Assembly (NCBI GenBank): GCA_030643285.1
Contig: DAOWMC010000071.1
Span: 1 to 6,041 of the forward strand
DNA length: 6,041 nucleotides
Direction: 5' to 3'
DNA from: Methanobacteriota archaeon
GTDB taxonomy: Archaea; Halobacteriota; Syntropharchaeia; DAOWMC01
Positions 1 through 5,783 of this stretch are shown in pieces. Each line of letters opens with the position of its first letter. Positions within the stretch are counted from its first letter, which is position 1. The notes under the pieces were generated by a model that did not search any database, was not told where the DNA came from, and worked only from the letters and a program-made list of their open reading frames with translations. Both the position numbers and the translations under genes were made by a program.

Positions 1-620
1 ATGCAATTGAAAAGGCTGGTTATACCGAGAAAGTAAAGATTGGCATGGATGTTGCCGCATCTGAGTTTTTTTTGGATGGCACGTACGATCTGGATTTTAA
101 GAACCCTGATAACGACGGGAGCATGAAAAAAGATGGAGACGGGATGGTGGAACTGTACAAAGAGTTCATCGAAGAATACGGACTGATTTCGATAGAAGAT
201 CCGTTTGACCAGGACGATTGGGAATCTTATCCTAAGCTTACCGCATCGGTTGGGGACAAGGTGCAGATAGTTGGGGACGATCTACTCGTCACAAATCCGA
301 AGCGAATAAAAATGGCAATTGATAAAAATGCAGTGAATGGGCTACTTCTAAAGGTTAACCAGATAGGAAGTGTCAGCGAGAGTATAGAGGCATGCAAGAT
401 GTCACAGGATGCCGGCTGGAGTGTGATGGTAAGCCATAGAAGCGGAGAGACGGAAGATACCTTCATTGCGGATCTGGTAGTCGGATTAAAGACAGGTCAG
501 ATAAAGACAGGGGCTCCATGCAGATCTGAAAGACTGTCAAAGTATAACCAGCTTTTGAGGATTGAAGAAGGGTTAGGTGATGATTGTAGCTATGCAGGGA
601 ATGATTTTAGGAATCCGTGA
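1..620 (+). CDS. eno: Enolase (phosphopyruvate hydratase), C-terminal part, eukaryote-like
   Basis: Enolase interconverts 2-phosphoglycerate and phosphoenolpyruvate in glycolysis and gluconeogenesis in the cytoplasm. The gene enters from the left edge: the frame is open from base 3, giving 205 visible residues (about half of a usual 430-residue enolase) and a TGA stop at 618-620. The ATG at base 45 is internal. Counting from base 3, the metal and catalytic positions known from yeast enolase are present: Asp in [10 protein letters not shown] (16), Glu in SIEDPF (65), Asp in [10 protein letters not shown] (92), Lys in [10 protein letters not shown] (117), His in [12 protein letters not shown] (145) and Lys in GQIKTGAP (168). 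The two earlier glutamates lie outside the window. Wording such as [32 protein letters not shown] and the FRNP ending matches animal and plant enolases better than the bacterial/archaeal forms I know (SIEDGLAEDDW, GQIKTGSLSRSDR). The family call is secure; the eukaryotic affinity is by recall, not by search. Confidence 0.97.
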   Translation, partial: AIEKAGYTEKVKIGMDVAASEFFLDGTYDLDFKNPDNDGSMKKDGDGMVELYKEFIEEYGLISIEDPFDQDDWESYPKLTASVGDKVQIVGDDLLVTNPKRIKMAIDKNAVNGLLLKVNQIGSVSESIEACKMSQDAGWSVMVSHRSGETEDTFIADLVVGLKTGQIKTGAPCRSERLSKYNQLLRIEEGLGDDCSYAGNDFRNP

Positions 621-685
621 TTGGTTATTCTGTGATTAAACATGTGAATAATCCTTAAAGATATTCCAACTACATTTCCCATGTT

Positions 686-700
686 GTTTGGTTACCGAAC
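686..700. repeat. Imperfect palindrome upstream of the acyl-CoA ligase promoter
   Basis: GTTTGG-TTA-CCGAAC is a 6-bp inverted repeat with a 3-base centre and one mismatch (T/G), lying about 30 bp before the TATA-like box of the acyl-CoA ligase gene. It could be a regulator site for that gene or a weak hairpin in the enolase 3' region. No T-run follows it, so a terminator role is unlikely. The rest of the 621-771 gap is AT-rich and holds no recognisable gene. Confidence 0.25.
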
Positions 701-730
701 TCCACGTTAAAAATCAAAAAATTTAACAGC

Positions 731-764
731 TTATATGTGGATGTTAATGAAGAAATATGGAGTG
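731..764 (+). promoter_or_regulatory. Putative TATA box and Shine-Dalgarno for the acyl-CoA ligase
   Basis: TTATAT at 731-736 would place an archaeal transcription start near 757-760, giving a very short leader. GGAGTG at 759-764 lies 7 bases before the ATG at 772 and supports that start. If transcription begins as predicted, the SD sits at the very 5' end of the mRNA, so either the TATA assignment or the SD may be off by some bases. Confidence 0.45.
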
Positions 765-771
765 TTAAAAA

Positions 772-2400
772 ATGGCTGAAATCTTATTATCAGGTCCGGA
801 GGATAAATTAGCAGTTATTTCCGGTGAAAAAAGGATAACCTATGGTGAATTAAAGGAACGAATTTTCAGGTTGGCAAATGGATTGCAGGATCTCGGGATG
901 ACGAGCAGTGACAACCTCGGAACGATGCTTTATAACACAAACGAATTCATCGAAGGAATGTTTGCCCCAATGCTAATGGGGAGTACAACAACGCCGATAA
1001 ACTGGCATCTAAAAGGAGATGAACTTGCATATGTTATTAGTAATTCTGATTCAAGGACTTTGATATTCGATGAAGGGTTTTTGGACAATATTCTTCAAAT
1101 TAAAAGTGATTTGGGGGGCGTCAAAAACTTTGTTGTTGTCGGAGATGTTGATAAGAGTAAAATAACAGACGACATGATTTTATACGATGATCTTTTAGAA
1201 AAAGCTTCAAAAGAAAAACCAACACCACCTGAATCTGCCGAAATGGGGATTCTTATGTATACAGGTGGGACCACGGGCCGTCCGAAAGGTGCTAATTGGG
1301 GCTCACTTTTCGGATCTTTGTCAAGCAAATCCAAGGATAAGAATAAGGGTAAAGATAAGGATAAAAGTAAGGATACGATGAAATATACGATGGGTATGAT
1401 GCAGAATCTCGTAAGCGGCTTTGGGTATGCAAAGACTACAAACATACATCTGGCCGCAGGCCCACTTTACCATGCGGCACCGTACGCATTTGCGTTGATT
1501 ACCTATGTATTCCGCGGAACAATAATAACAATGAAAAAGTTCAAGCCAGAAGAAGCTTTAAAATTGATTGAAACTGAGAAAGCTTCGACAAGTTTCATGG
1601 CACCCACGCTTGTAAAGCGTGTTATGAATGTAGCGGATAAAGACAAATACGATGTTAGCTCGATGAAATCGATAATTATTGCAGCTGCCCCATGTCCGGC
1701 TTCACTTAAAAAGGAGGCTGTAGATTACTTTGGGCCCGTCATATACGAATTCTATGGTTCATCAGATGCTGCTATTAACACAATTTTAAAACCTGGGCAC
1801 TACAAGAAAGACCCTTCTAAATTTGCAAGTGTAGGAAAAGTTGCCAAAGGAAATGATATGAAAATACTCGATGAAAACGGGAATGAATGTCCACCTGGGG
1901 TTCAAGGAGAGCTTTACGTGAAAAACGCACTGACAATAGGTCTTGAATATTATAAAGACCCGGATAAAACGCAGAAGGCATTTCGTATAATTGATGGCGA
2001 GGCGTATTTTGATGAGGGTGAGATAATGGTAAAGGACGAGGAGGGATTCTTCTTCGTTGCAGATAGAAAAAAGGACATGATAATAAGTGGTGGTGTTAAC
2101 ATTTACCCAGCTGAGATCGAAGAGGTTCTTCACACACATCCGAAGATCATGGATGTTGCAGTCATCGGAGTTCCGGATGATGATTGGGGTGAATCTGTAA
2201 AGGCAATTGTGGTTCTAAAGGATGGACAAACCGCAACAGAGGAAGAAATTATGAAGTTCGGTAAAGAAAACCTGTCCGGTTACAAAAAGCCAAAATCGGT
2301 AGATTTTTTTGATGAACTTCCGAGGCATCCTGACGGAAAGTTAATGAAAAGGGATCTTCGGAAAAAGTACTGGGGTGACAAAAAACTGAGCGATTTTTAG
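772..2400 (+). CDS. Acyl-CoA ligase, ANL (AMP-binding) superfamily, FadD-like
   Basis: Expected to activate a carboxylic acid, probably a fatty or related acyl acid, to acyl-CoA via acyl-adenylate using ATP and CoA. The 542 residues show the ANL core motifs in order: P-loop YTGGTTGRPKG (163-173), GPLYHAAP (230-237), YEFYGSSDAA (325-334), the hinge-side DRKKDMIISGG (431-441) and the C-terminal PDGK with adenylation lysine K523. Motif wording is closest to actinobacterial FadD-type ligases as I remember them; the substrate cannot be read from sequence. Two acidic positions are unusual: the Glu of the YGxTE motif is Asp (332), and the ribose-binding Asp of the TGD motif appears as Glu (417) in the FDEGE stretch. 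A Lys/Asp/Ser-rich segment (about 185-203) follows the P-loop. ATG start with GGAGTG upstream. It stands alone on its strand and ends one base from the convergent acetyltransferase stop. Confidence 0.9.
   Translation: MAEILLSGPEDKLAVISGEKRITYGELKERIFRLANGLQDLGMTSSDNLGTMLYNTNEFIEGMFAPMLMGSTTTPINWHLKGDELAYVISNSDSRTLIFDEGFLDNILQIKSDLGGVKNFVVVGDVDKSKITDDMILYDDLLEKASKEKPTPPESAEMGILMYTGGTTGRPKGANWGSLFGSLSSKSKDKNKGKDKDKSKDTMKYTMGMMQNLVSGFGYAKTTNIHLAAGPLYHAAPYAFALITYVFRGTIITMKKFKPEEALKLIETEKASTSFMAPTLVKRVMNVADKDKYDVSSMKSIIIAAAPCPASLKKEAVDYFGPVIYEFYGSSDAAINTILKPGHYKKDPSKFASVGKVAKGNDMKILDENGNECPPGVQGELYVKNALTIGLEYYKDPDKTQKAFRIIDGEAYFDEGEIMVKDEEGFFFVADRKKDMIISGGVNIYPAEIEEVLHTHPKIMDVAVIGVPDDDWGESVKAIVVLKDGQTATEEEIMKFGKENLSGYKKPKSVDFFDELPRHPDGKLMKRDLRKKYWGDKKLSDF
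1324..1374 (+). repeat. Low-complexity AAG/GAT-rich tract encoding a Lys/Asp-rich insertion
   Basis: Irregular repeats of AAG-GAT, AAG-AAT, AAA-GAT and AAA-AGT codons encode a strongly charged run alternating Lys with Asp, Ser, Asn and Gly (about residues 185-201 of the acyl-CoA ligase). It lies between the P-loop and the next helix of the N-terminal domain, where related ligases have a surface loop of variable length. The pattern fits replication-slippage expansion; mixed synonymous codons suggest it is not brand new. It does not break the frame. Confidence 0.75.
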
Positions 2401-2406
2401 CTCAGT
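2385..2406. terminator. Bidirectional hairpin terminator between convergent genes
   Basis: ACTGAGC (2385-2391) and GCTCAGT (2400-2406) form a perfect 7-bp stem with an 8-base loop. The hairpin contains the ligase TAG (2398-2400) and the acetyltransferase TGA (2404-2402 on the minus strand). On the minus strand the stem runs straight into six T residues (2385-2380), the layout of an intrinsic terminator. On the plus strand a T6 run occurs at 2413-2418, seven bases after the stem. Archaeal termination relies mainly on T-runs, so the stem may instead protect both 3' ends. Confidence 0.6.
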
Positions 2407-2839
2407 CCAACCTTTTTTCAACCTCTATCCATTCCCCTTTTTTTTCAATTTCTTCAAATCCCATTTTTTTGAATAACCCTAAGGACTGGTAATTCGAGTC
2501 AAGTATACGGGCTTTGACTTTCTTATAACCACCCAGGGAAAATCTCAGAAGTTCCTCGGTTAAAAGATCGAACCCAATCTTTAGTCCTTGATCTTTTGGG
2601 CAAACCGCAATCTGGTAAATCCAGACCTCCCCCTCATTTTTCTTATCAATGTTTGGAAAACCGACTATAAATCCAATAGCTTCATCAATTTTTTTTGCAA
2701 TCAGAAAGTATCTTTTAAAACAAATAGCAAGATACTCATATGTGCTACAAACTCCTCCCCTTAGTGGGGGACAAATCCGGGCAAGCTCTTCTATAACTTC
2801 CGAATCTTCTTCCTCTGCTTCGGTTATCGTGTATTTCAT
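2402..2839 (-). CDS. GNAT N-acetyltransferase, EctA (diaminobutyrate acetyltransferase)-like
   Basis: Predicted to transfer an acetyl group from acetyl-CoA to an amine. I choose the ATG at 2839-2837 (145 residues): GGGTGA (2852-2847) sits 7 bases before it. An in-frame TTG at 2920 would give 172 residues, but it lies upstream of the predicted transcription start and adds a basic stretch unlike the family. In this numbering the protein has a CPPL-x-S-x-YEYL segment (23-37), a GEVWIYQIAV strand (70-79), the acetyl-CoA loop QGLKIG (84-89) and the C-terminal NxxSLGLFKKMGF signature (116-128). CPPL followed by Y-x-YL and W-x-Q-AV resembles the ectoine enzyme EctA. However, no ectB or ectC is nearby, and a substrate other than diaminobutyrate is quite possible. 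The central Gly of the usual R/Q-x-x-G-x-G/A loop is Lys here. Divergent from the S2P protease gene, convergent with the ligase. Confidence 0.85.
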   Translation of the reverse strand: MKYTITEAEEEDSEVIEELARICPPLRGGVCSTYEYLAICFKRYFLIAKKIDEAIGFIVGFPNIDKKNEGEVWIYQIAVCPKDQGLKIGFDLLTEELLRFSLGGYKKVKARILDSNYQSLGLFKKMGFEEIEKKGEWIEVEKRLD

Positions 2840-2920
2840 TACCATTTCACCCGTTATAATTTTATTATAGACACCACCATGCAAAATACATTTTTTGCTT
2901 TTCCTTATTTTATTAACCAA

Positions 2921-2943
2921 CTTTATATACCAATATATACCAA
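2921..2943. promoter_or_regulatory. Divergent promoter with tandem TATATACCAA repeat
   Basis: TATATACCAA occurs twice in tandem (2924-2933 and 2934-2943). Read on the plus strand, TTTATATA (2922-2929) is a good archaeal TATA box that would start transcription near 2951 for the protease gene, with its SD at 2964-2968. Read on the minus strand, TATATAAAG (2929-2921) would start near 2899 for the acetyltransferase, leaving a leader of about 60 bases. Two TATA units one helical turn apart could serve the two directions separately or form a regulator site. Confidence 0.6.
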
Positions 2944-2963
2944 TTTGTTATTTGGGAAAGAAT

Positions 2964-2970
2964 GGAGGAT
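2964..2970 (+). promoter_or_regulatory. Shine-Dalgarno GGAGGAT deciding a TTG start
   Basis: GGAGG(AT) lies 5 to 7 bases before TTG at 2976, the only suitable in-frame start at the edge of the protein's N-terminal membrane segment. A nearby ATG at 2962 is out of frame. The strong SD makes the non-ATG start convincing. Confidence 0.75.
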
Positions 2971-2975
2971 AAGAT

Positions 2976-4358
2976 TTGATTCAGTTGAACGGCTACATAA
3001 TTTTTCTTTTAATATTTGCGGCTTATTCCATAATCGTTGCCGTACTTGACAAAAAAGAGATACTTAAAAAATATAATATCACTGCATATGGGCCAATTCT
3101 AATGATTCGGACACAGTGGGGGCAGGGCTTGTTAGAATCACTGTCAAAGACGAAGCGGTTTTGGAGGGCTTATGCAAACATCGGAATTCCTCTGATGGTC
3201 GTCTGTATGATTCTTATGCTTTTTTTGCTTTTGTTTCAGGCGTATATTGTGGTGTCCAAATACGTAAATAATCGTGAGATGCTCCCACCTGAACTTACAA
3301 ATCCAAGAAATATGTTACTTTTGCCGGGGGTGAACCCAATGTTACCATGGTCGTGGACTGTGTGGATCATAATTGGCATGATCGTTGCAATTATTGTTCA
3401 TGAGTTTTCGCATGGTATACTGTGCAAGGTAGAGGGCATAAAGGTCAAATCCATGGGGGCTCTATTTGCCCTGATTCCAATTGGTGCGTTTGCCGAGCCC
3501 GACGAAACCCAGCTATTTGGCCCTAAAGAGGGTGATGAAACTGATGAAAGCTTTGAAGGGCAAACGGCAAGTAGTATCCAGAGATCAAGAATCCTTGCCG
3601 CCGGGGTCATGAGTAATTTTGTTATTGCTGCCATAGCTTTTATTCTCTTTTTCGGTCTGATTTCAACTTCGATTGCCCCTGCCGCCGAAGGTGTTCCAAT
3701 AGGGGACGTCATGGATGACTTTCCTGCAAAAGAAGCAGGGATTAAAGCGGGTATGATTATCACCGGTATGGATGGGGTGCAAATAAAAAACGCCCATGAT
3801 TTTTTAGTTTTCATAAATAAAACAAAACCGGGACAAATTATCGAAGTTGAAGTGAATTCAGGGGAGGTTTTTGAGCTGAACCTAACATCAGACCCACACA
3901 ACCTGACTACGATCGGGTATTTAGGAATATACAGTGAGCCCAGAGGAACCAAAGAATATTTTACCTTTCTGAAAGATTTACCAAAATCTATCGGAGGGTG
4001 GCTGATCATCTGGGGGTTGCCTATAATAATCGGCTTTGGTGGCTTTGACGGCTCACTTATACCTTTTTATAAGCCGGTTGGTCCTTTTGCTTTTATGGGA
4101 AATGGAATATTCTGGATTGCAAATTCACTGCTCTGGATAGGTTTTATAAACCTTGTAATAGCAACATTCAACTCGCTTCCCGCGATTCCCCTGGATGGTG
4201 GCCATGTGTTTAGAGAAATATTAAATTCATTGATCGGGAAAATCGTAAAAGATGGAAAAAAGAGGGCTAAGGTTTCAGAGGTTGTGATTAATTCGATGGC
4301 CCTGACAATACTACTTCTAATCCTGTTCCCATTTATATTCTCATTCCTACTGAGGTAG
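2976..4358 (+). CDS. Site-2-protease (M50) family membrane metalloprotease with PDZ domain
   Basis: An intramembrane zinc protease expected to cut transmembrane segments of substrate proteins, such as membrane-tethered regulators, in the cell membrane. The 460 residues contain the zinc motif HEFSH at 142-146 inside a hydrophobic segment, and the third-ligand motif in NSLPAIPLDGGH (399-410; D407), both hallmarks of the family. Hydrophobic spans are seen near 7-24, 70-93, 128-141, 160-173, 207-230, 340-357, 377-398 and 440-459. A PDZ domain spans roughly 238-308 (GDVMDDFPAKEAGIKAGMII core), between the two catalytic halves. The LLLPGVNP...W segment just before the HEFSH helix is typical of archaeal homologues as I recall them. 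The start is TTG, supported by GGAGG. It appears monocistronic, with the convergent ribB ending 9 bases beyond its stop. No candidate substrate is encoded nearby. Confidence 0.95.
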   Translation: MIQLNGYIIFLLIFAAYSIIVAVLDKKEILKKYNITAYGPILMIRTQWGQGLLESLSKTKRFWRAYANIGIPLMVVCMILMLFLLLFQAYIVVSKYVNNREMLPPELTNPRNMLLLPGVNPMLPWSWTVWIIIGMIVAIIVHEFSHGILCKVEGIKVKSMGALFALIPIGAFAEPDETQLFGPKEGDETDESFEGQTASSIQRSRILAAGVMSNFVIAAIAFILFFGLISTSIAPAAEGVPIGDVMDDFPAKEAGIKAGMIITGMDGVQIKNAHDFLVFINKTKPGQIIEVEVNSGEVFELNLTSDPHNLTTIGYLGIYSEPRGTKEYFTFLKDLPKSIGGWLIIWGLPIIIGFGGFDGSLIPFYKPVGPFAFMGNGIFWIANSLLWIGFINLVIATFNSLPAIPLDGGHVFREILNSLIGKIVKDGKKRAKVSEVVINSMALTILLLILFPFIFSFLLR

Positions 4359-4362
4359 TTTT
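4347..4362 (+). terminator. Weak hairpin plus T4 at the end of the protease gene
   Basis: CTAC-TGAG-GTAG (4347-4358) can form a 4-bp stem with a tetraloop ending on the TAG stop, followed by TTTT. It is small and could be chance, but it is the only termination-like signal in the 9-bp gap between this gene and the convergent ribB. Confidence 0.3.
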
Positions 4363-4367
4363 AGAAT

Positions 4368-5051
4368 TTAGATCTCACATGCTTCAACGATCTCATATCC
4401 CTCGACAAAAACAAATCCGTTTTTGGCTGCATACGCTTTTGCATCATCCTTTGACAGTGCTTTTCCCGTATCTGCATCGAGCATTTCACATATTGCAACA
4501 GCGGGGGTAATTCCTGCAAGCATCGCAAGTGCTATGGATAGTTCTGTTTGGCCCCTCCGCTCATTTAACAGACCGTCTGCAGCTCTTAAAAGTGCAACAT
4601 GTCCAGGCGAGCGGAAATCTTTTCCAAAATCAATAGTTTTTCCATTTTTGGCTTCCTTGACGATGTTTCCTATCTCTTTAATCGTCAGTGCGCGATCGTT
4701 GTCGGTGATCCCGGTGTATGTACCCCGGTGGTTCACCCATATTGAAAAAGAGGATCTGTTATCATAGGGGATATCCCCACTTTTTTCAACGATTGGGCGC
4801 AGGGGGGAAAAACCATTTTTGGCTGCACCCCTGAGCACATCCGAAATAAATGGCAACCCGAGCTTTTCTGAGATTTTCGGGTGAATTGCAACACATATAA
4901 GCCCGCCACCGTCAGATCTCAGGCAAGTAACATCTTTTGGCCTCACATTGATTGCTGGTATCGTTAAATCGGTTTCGCCTTCTCTATCATCATCGTCATA
5001 TAAGAGTATCATCTTACCTTTTTTCAAGGATTCAATTGCTTTTGAAATCAT
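4368..5051 (-). CDS. ribB: 3,4-dihydroxy-2-butanone 4-phosphate synthase
   Basis: Converts ribulose 5-phosphate to 3,4-dihydroxy-2-butanone 4-phosphate plus formate, giving the four-carbon unit of riboflavin; cytoplasmic and Mg-dependent. At 227 residues it is the standard archaeal single-domain length, with no GTP cyclohydrolase II fusion. Visible motifs are the acidic loop DDDDREGETD (19-28, metal ligand Glu), DGGGLICVAIHP (47-58), YDNRSSFS (96-103), TGITDNDRALT (113-123), FRSPGHVALLRA (147-158) and ICEMLD (187-192, catalytic Glu 189). One odd residue: the usual GHTE motif reads GQTE, with Gln 168 where bacterial and M. jannaschii enzymes have a metal-binding His. The codon is CAA, one base from His. 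GGTGAT (5060-5055) precedes the ATG by 3 bases. The ATG overlaps the stop of the upstream kinase gene by ATGA, so the two are surely cotranscribed and probably translationally coupled. Confidence 0.95.
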   Translation of the reverse strand: MISKAIESLKKGKMILLYDDDDREGETDLTIPAINVRPKDVTCLRSDGGGLICVAIHPKISEKLGLPFISDVLRGAAKNGFSPLRPIVEKSGDIPYDNRSSFSIWVNHRGTYTGITDNDRALTIKEIGNIVKEAKNGKTIDFGKDFRSPGHVALLRAADGLLNERRGQTELSIALAMLAGITPAVAICEMLDADTGKALSKDDAKAYAAKNGFVFVEGYEIVEACEI

Positions 5052-5725
5052 AGGATCACCGTTATATTTATTTCAGCCCCATCGTTTATGTTAAGGCCCT
5101 CCCTCAAATTTTTCGGGGAAAGTATCTCCAAAATGTCCACTGGATAGTGTGTTCGATCCGGAACTATGACTGCACAATCGATATCTTCAATCTTTGACGG
5201 GAAACATTTTCCTCCACCAAAGGTTCTGTTTTCCGATTTAAAACCATTGATCTCGATACCTTTGTGTTCTTCAAACTTCCTTCTAAGAACTGTGCTTTGC
5301 TCGTTTAGCCTGAGGTTTAACGTGCCGGGAAATGGAACAAAACCCAATTTTTCATTGAATTGATCTGAATATCCGCCCTGTGCTATATAATATTGCCCTT
5401 CCCCAAGTCCGGTGAATAAAGTACCAACAAGCTCTATACAATCTCTTTTCTGCGTGAATATCTTCTGATAATCGTTGTATTCTTTTTTTAATAGATCTAC
5501 TCCCTTTTTGCTTATCGTTGTCCATTGTCCATCTGAAACGATTGTTCTACTTATCATACCCTCCTGTTCCAGGGTCTGCAACCTGCGTGAAGCTGTTTGG
5601 GGGGAGGAATCTATAAATTTCGAAAAGTCATGAGATGATAGTTTTATCGGCTTTTTCATTGCACCGATCAGCGCCAACTTTTTAAGTGAGTCTATATCAA
5701 CCACGGGGTTCACCAGTTTCACCAT
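5048..5725 (-). CDS. rbkR: CTP-dependent riboflavin kinase with N-terminal winged helix (RbkR type)
   Basis: The C-terminal domain phosphorylates riboflavin to FMN using CTP, an archaeal reaction. The N-terminal winged helix matches RbkR, a known archaeal class that is both kinase and transcriptional regulator of riboflavin genes. With the ATG at 5725 it has 225 residues: the helix-turn-helix region spans about 12-80 with recognition-helix-like SPQTASRRLQTLEQEG (41-56). The kinase domain starts near 96 with GLGEG (106-110), then PGTLNL (133-138), VPDRTHYP (188-195) and ILSPKNLRE (201-209), matching MJ0056-type kinases. The frame stays open to 5851, but the added 42 residues overlap the DUF151 gene, are highly basic and resemble no family member. 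ATG 5725 lacks a good SD; GTG at 5713 has GGTGA five bases upstream and is a real alternative start. It overlaps ribB by 4 bases. Confidence 0.93.
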   Translation of the reverse strand: MVKLVNPVVDIDSLKKLALIGAMKKPIKLSSHDFSKFIDSSPQTASRRLQTLEQEGMISRTIVSDGQWTTISKKGVDLLKKEYNDYQKIFTQKRDCIELVGTLFTGLGEGQYYIAQGGYSDQFNEKLGFVPFPGTLNLRLNEQSTVLRRKFEEHKGIEINGFKSENRTFGGGKCFPSKIEDIDCAVIVPDRTHYPVDILEILSPKNLREGLNINDGAEINITVIL

Positions 5726-5737
5726 TTGTGAGATATA

Positions 5738-5751
5738 ACCCAGTTTTGGGT
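5738..5751 (-). other. Small hairpin in the rbkR leader
   Basis: On the minus strand ACCCA-AAAC-TGGGT forms a 5-bp perfect stem with a tetraloop, 13 bases upstream of the chosen rbkR ATG. It would lie in the 5' leader if transcription starts near 5782, and might affect access to the start site, which lacks a clear SD. It is too small to be a known FMN riboswitch, and no RFN-element conserved segments are seen. Confidence 0.35.
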
Positions 5752-5760
5752 AGCATGGAT

Positions 5761-5776
5761 GATTAATCTTTTGATT
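5761..5776. repeat. Nested palindromes near the predicted rbkR transcription start
   Basis: GATTAATC (5761-5768) is a perfect 8-bp palindrome overlapping AATC-TTTT-GATT (5765-5776). They lie a few bases downstream of the transcription start predicted from the TATA box at 5803-5812, a location where a repressor could block transcription. The sequence is AT-rich, so chance occurrence is possible. Confidence 0.3.
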
Positions 5777-5783
5777 TGCCCGA

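Noticed and set aside
621..771. Small gene or RNA in the gap after enolase
   Set aside because: No plausible ORF with an SD, no tRNA-like cloverleaf and no strong hairpin; only promoter-like AT-rich sequence.
1324..1374. Possible CRISPR or tandem DNA repeat array
   Set aside because: The units are short, irregular codon repeats in frame within a gene, with no spacers.
1095..2139. Two open frames of about 116 codons antisense to the acyl-CoA ligase
   Set aside because: Both are fully inside the ligase, with no recognisable domain or start signal; chance shadows.
3398..4009. Long open frame (203 codons) antisense to the protease gene
   Set aside because: It lies wholly within a well-supported protease gene, shows no family motif and is explained by codon bias of the sense strand.
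4423..4767. Plus-strand open frame inside ribB
   Set aside because: Contained in a gene with clear catalytic motifs on the other strand, and with an Ala/Ser-rich composition typical of antisense reading.
5726..5783. FMN riboswitch upstream of the kinase gene
   Set aside because: The 58-base gap is too short for an RFN element and lacks its conserved segments; only a 5-bp hairpin is present.
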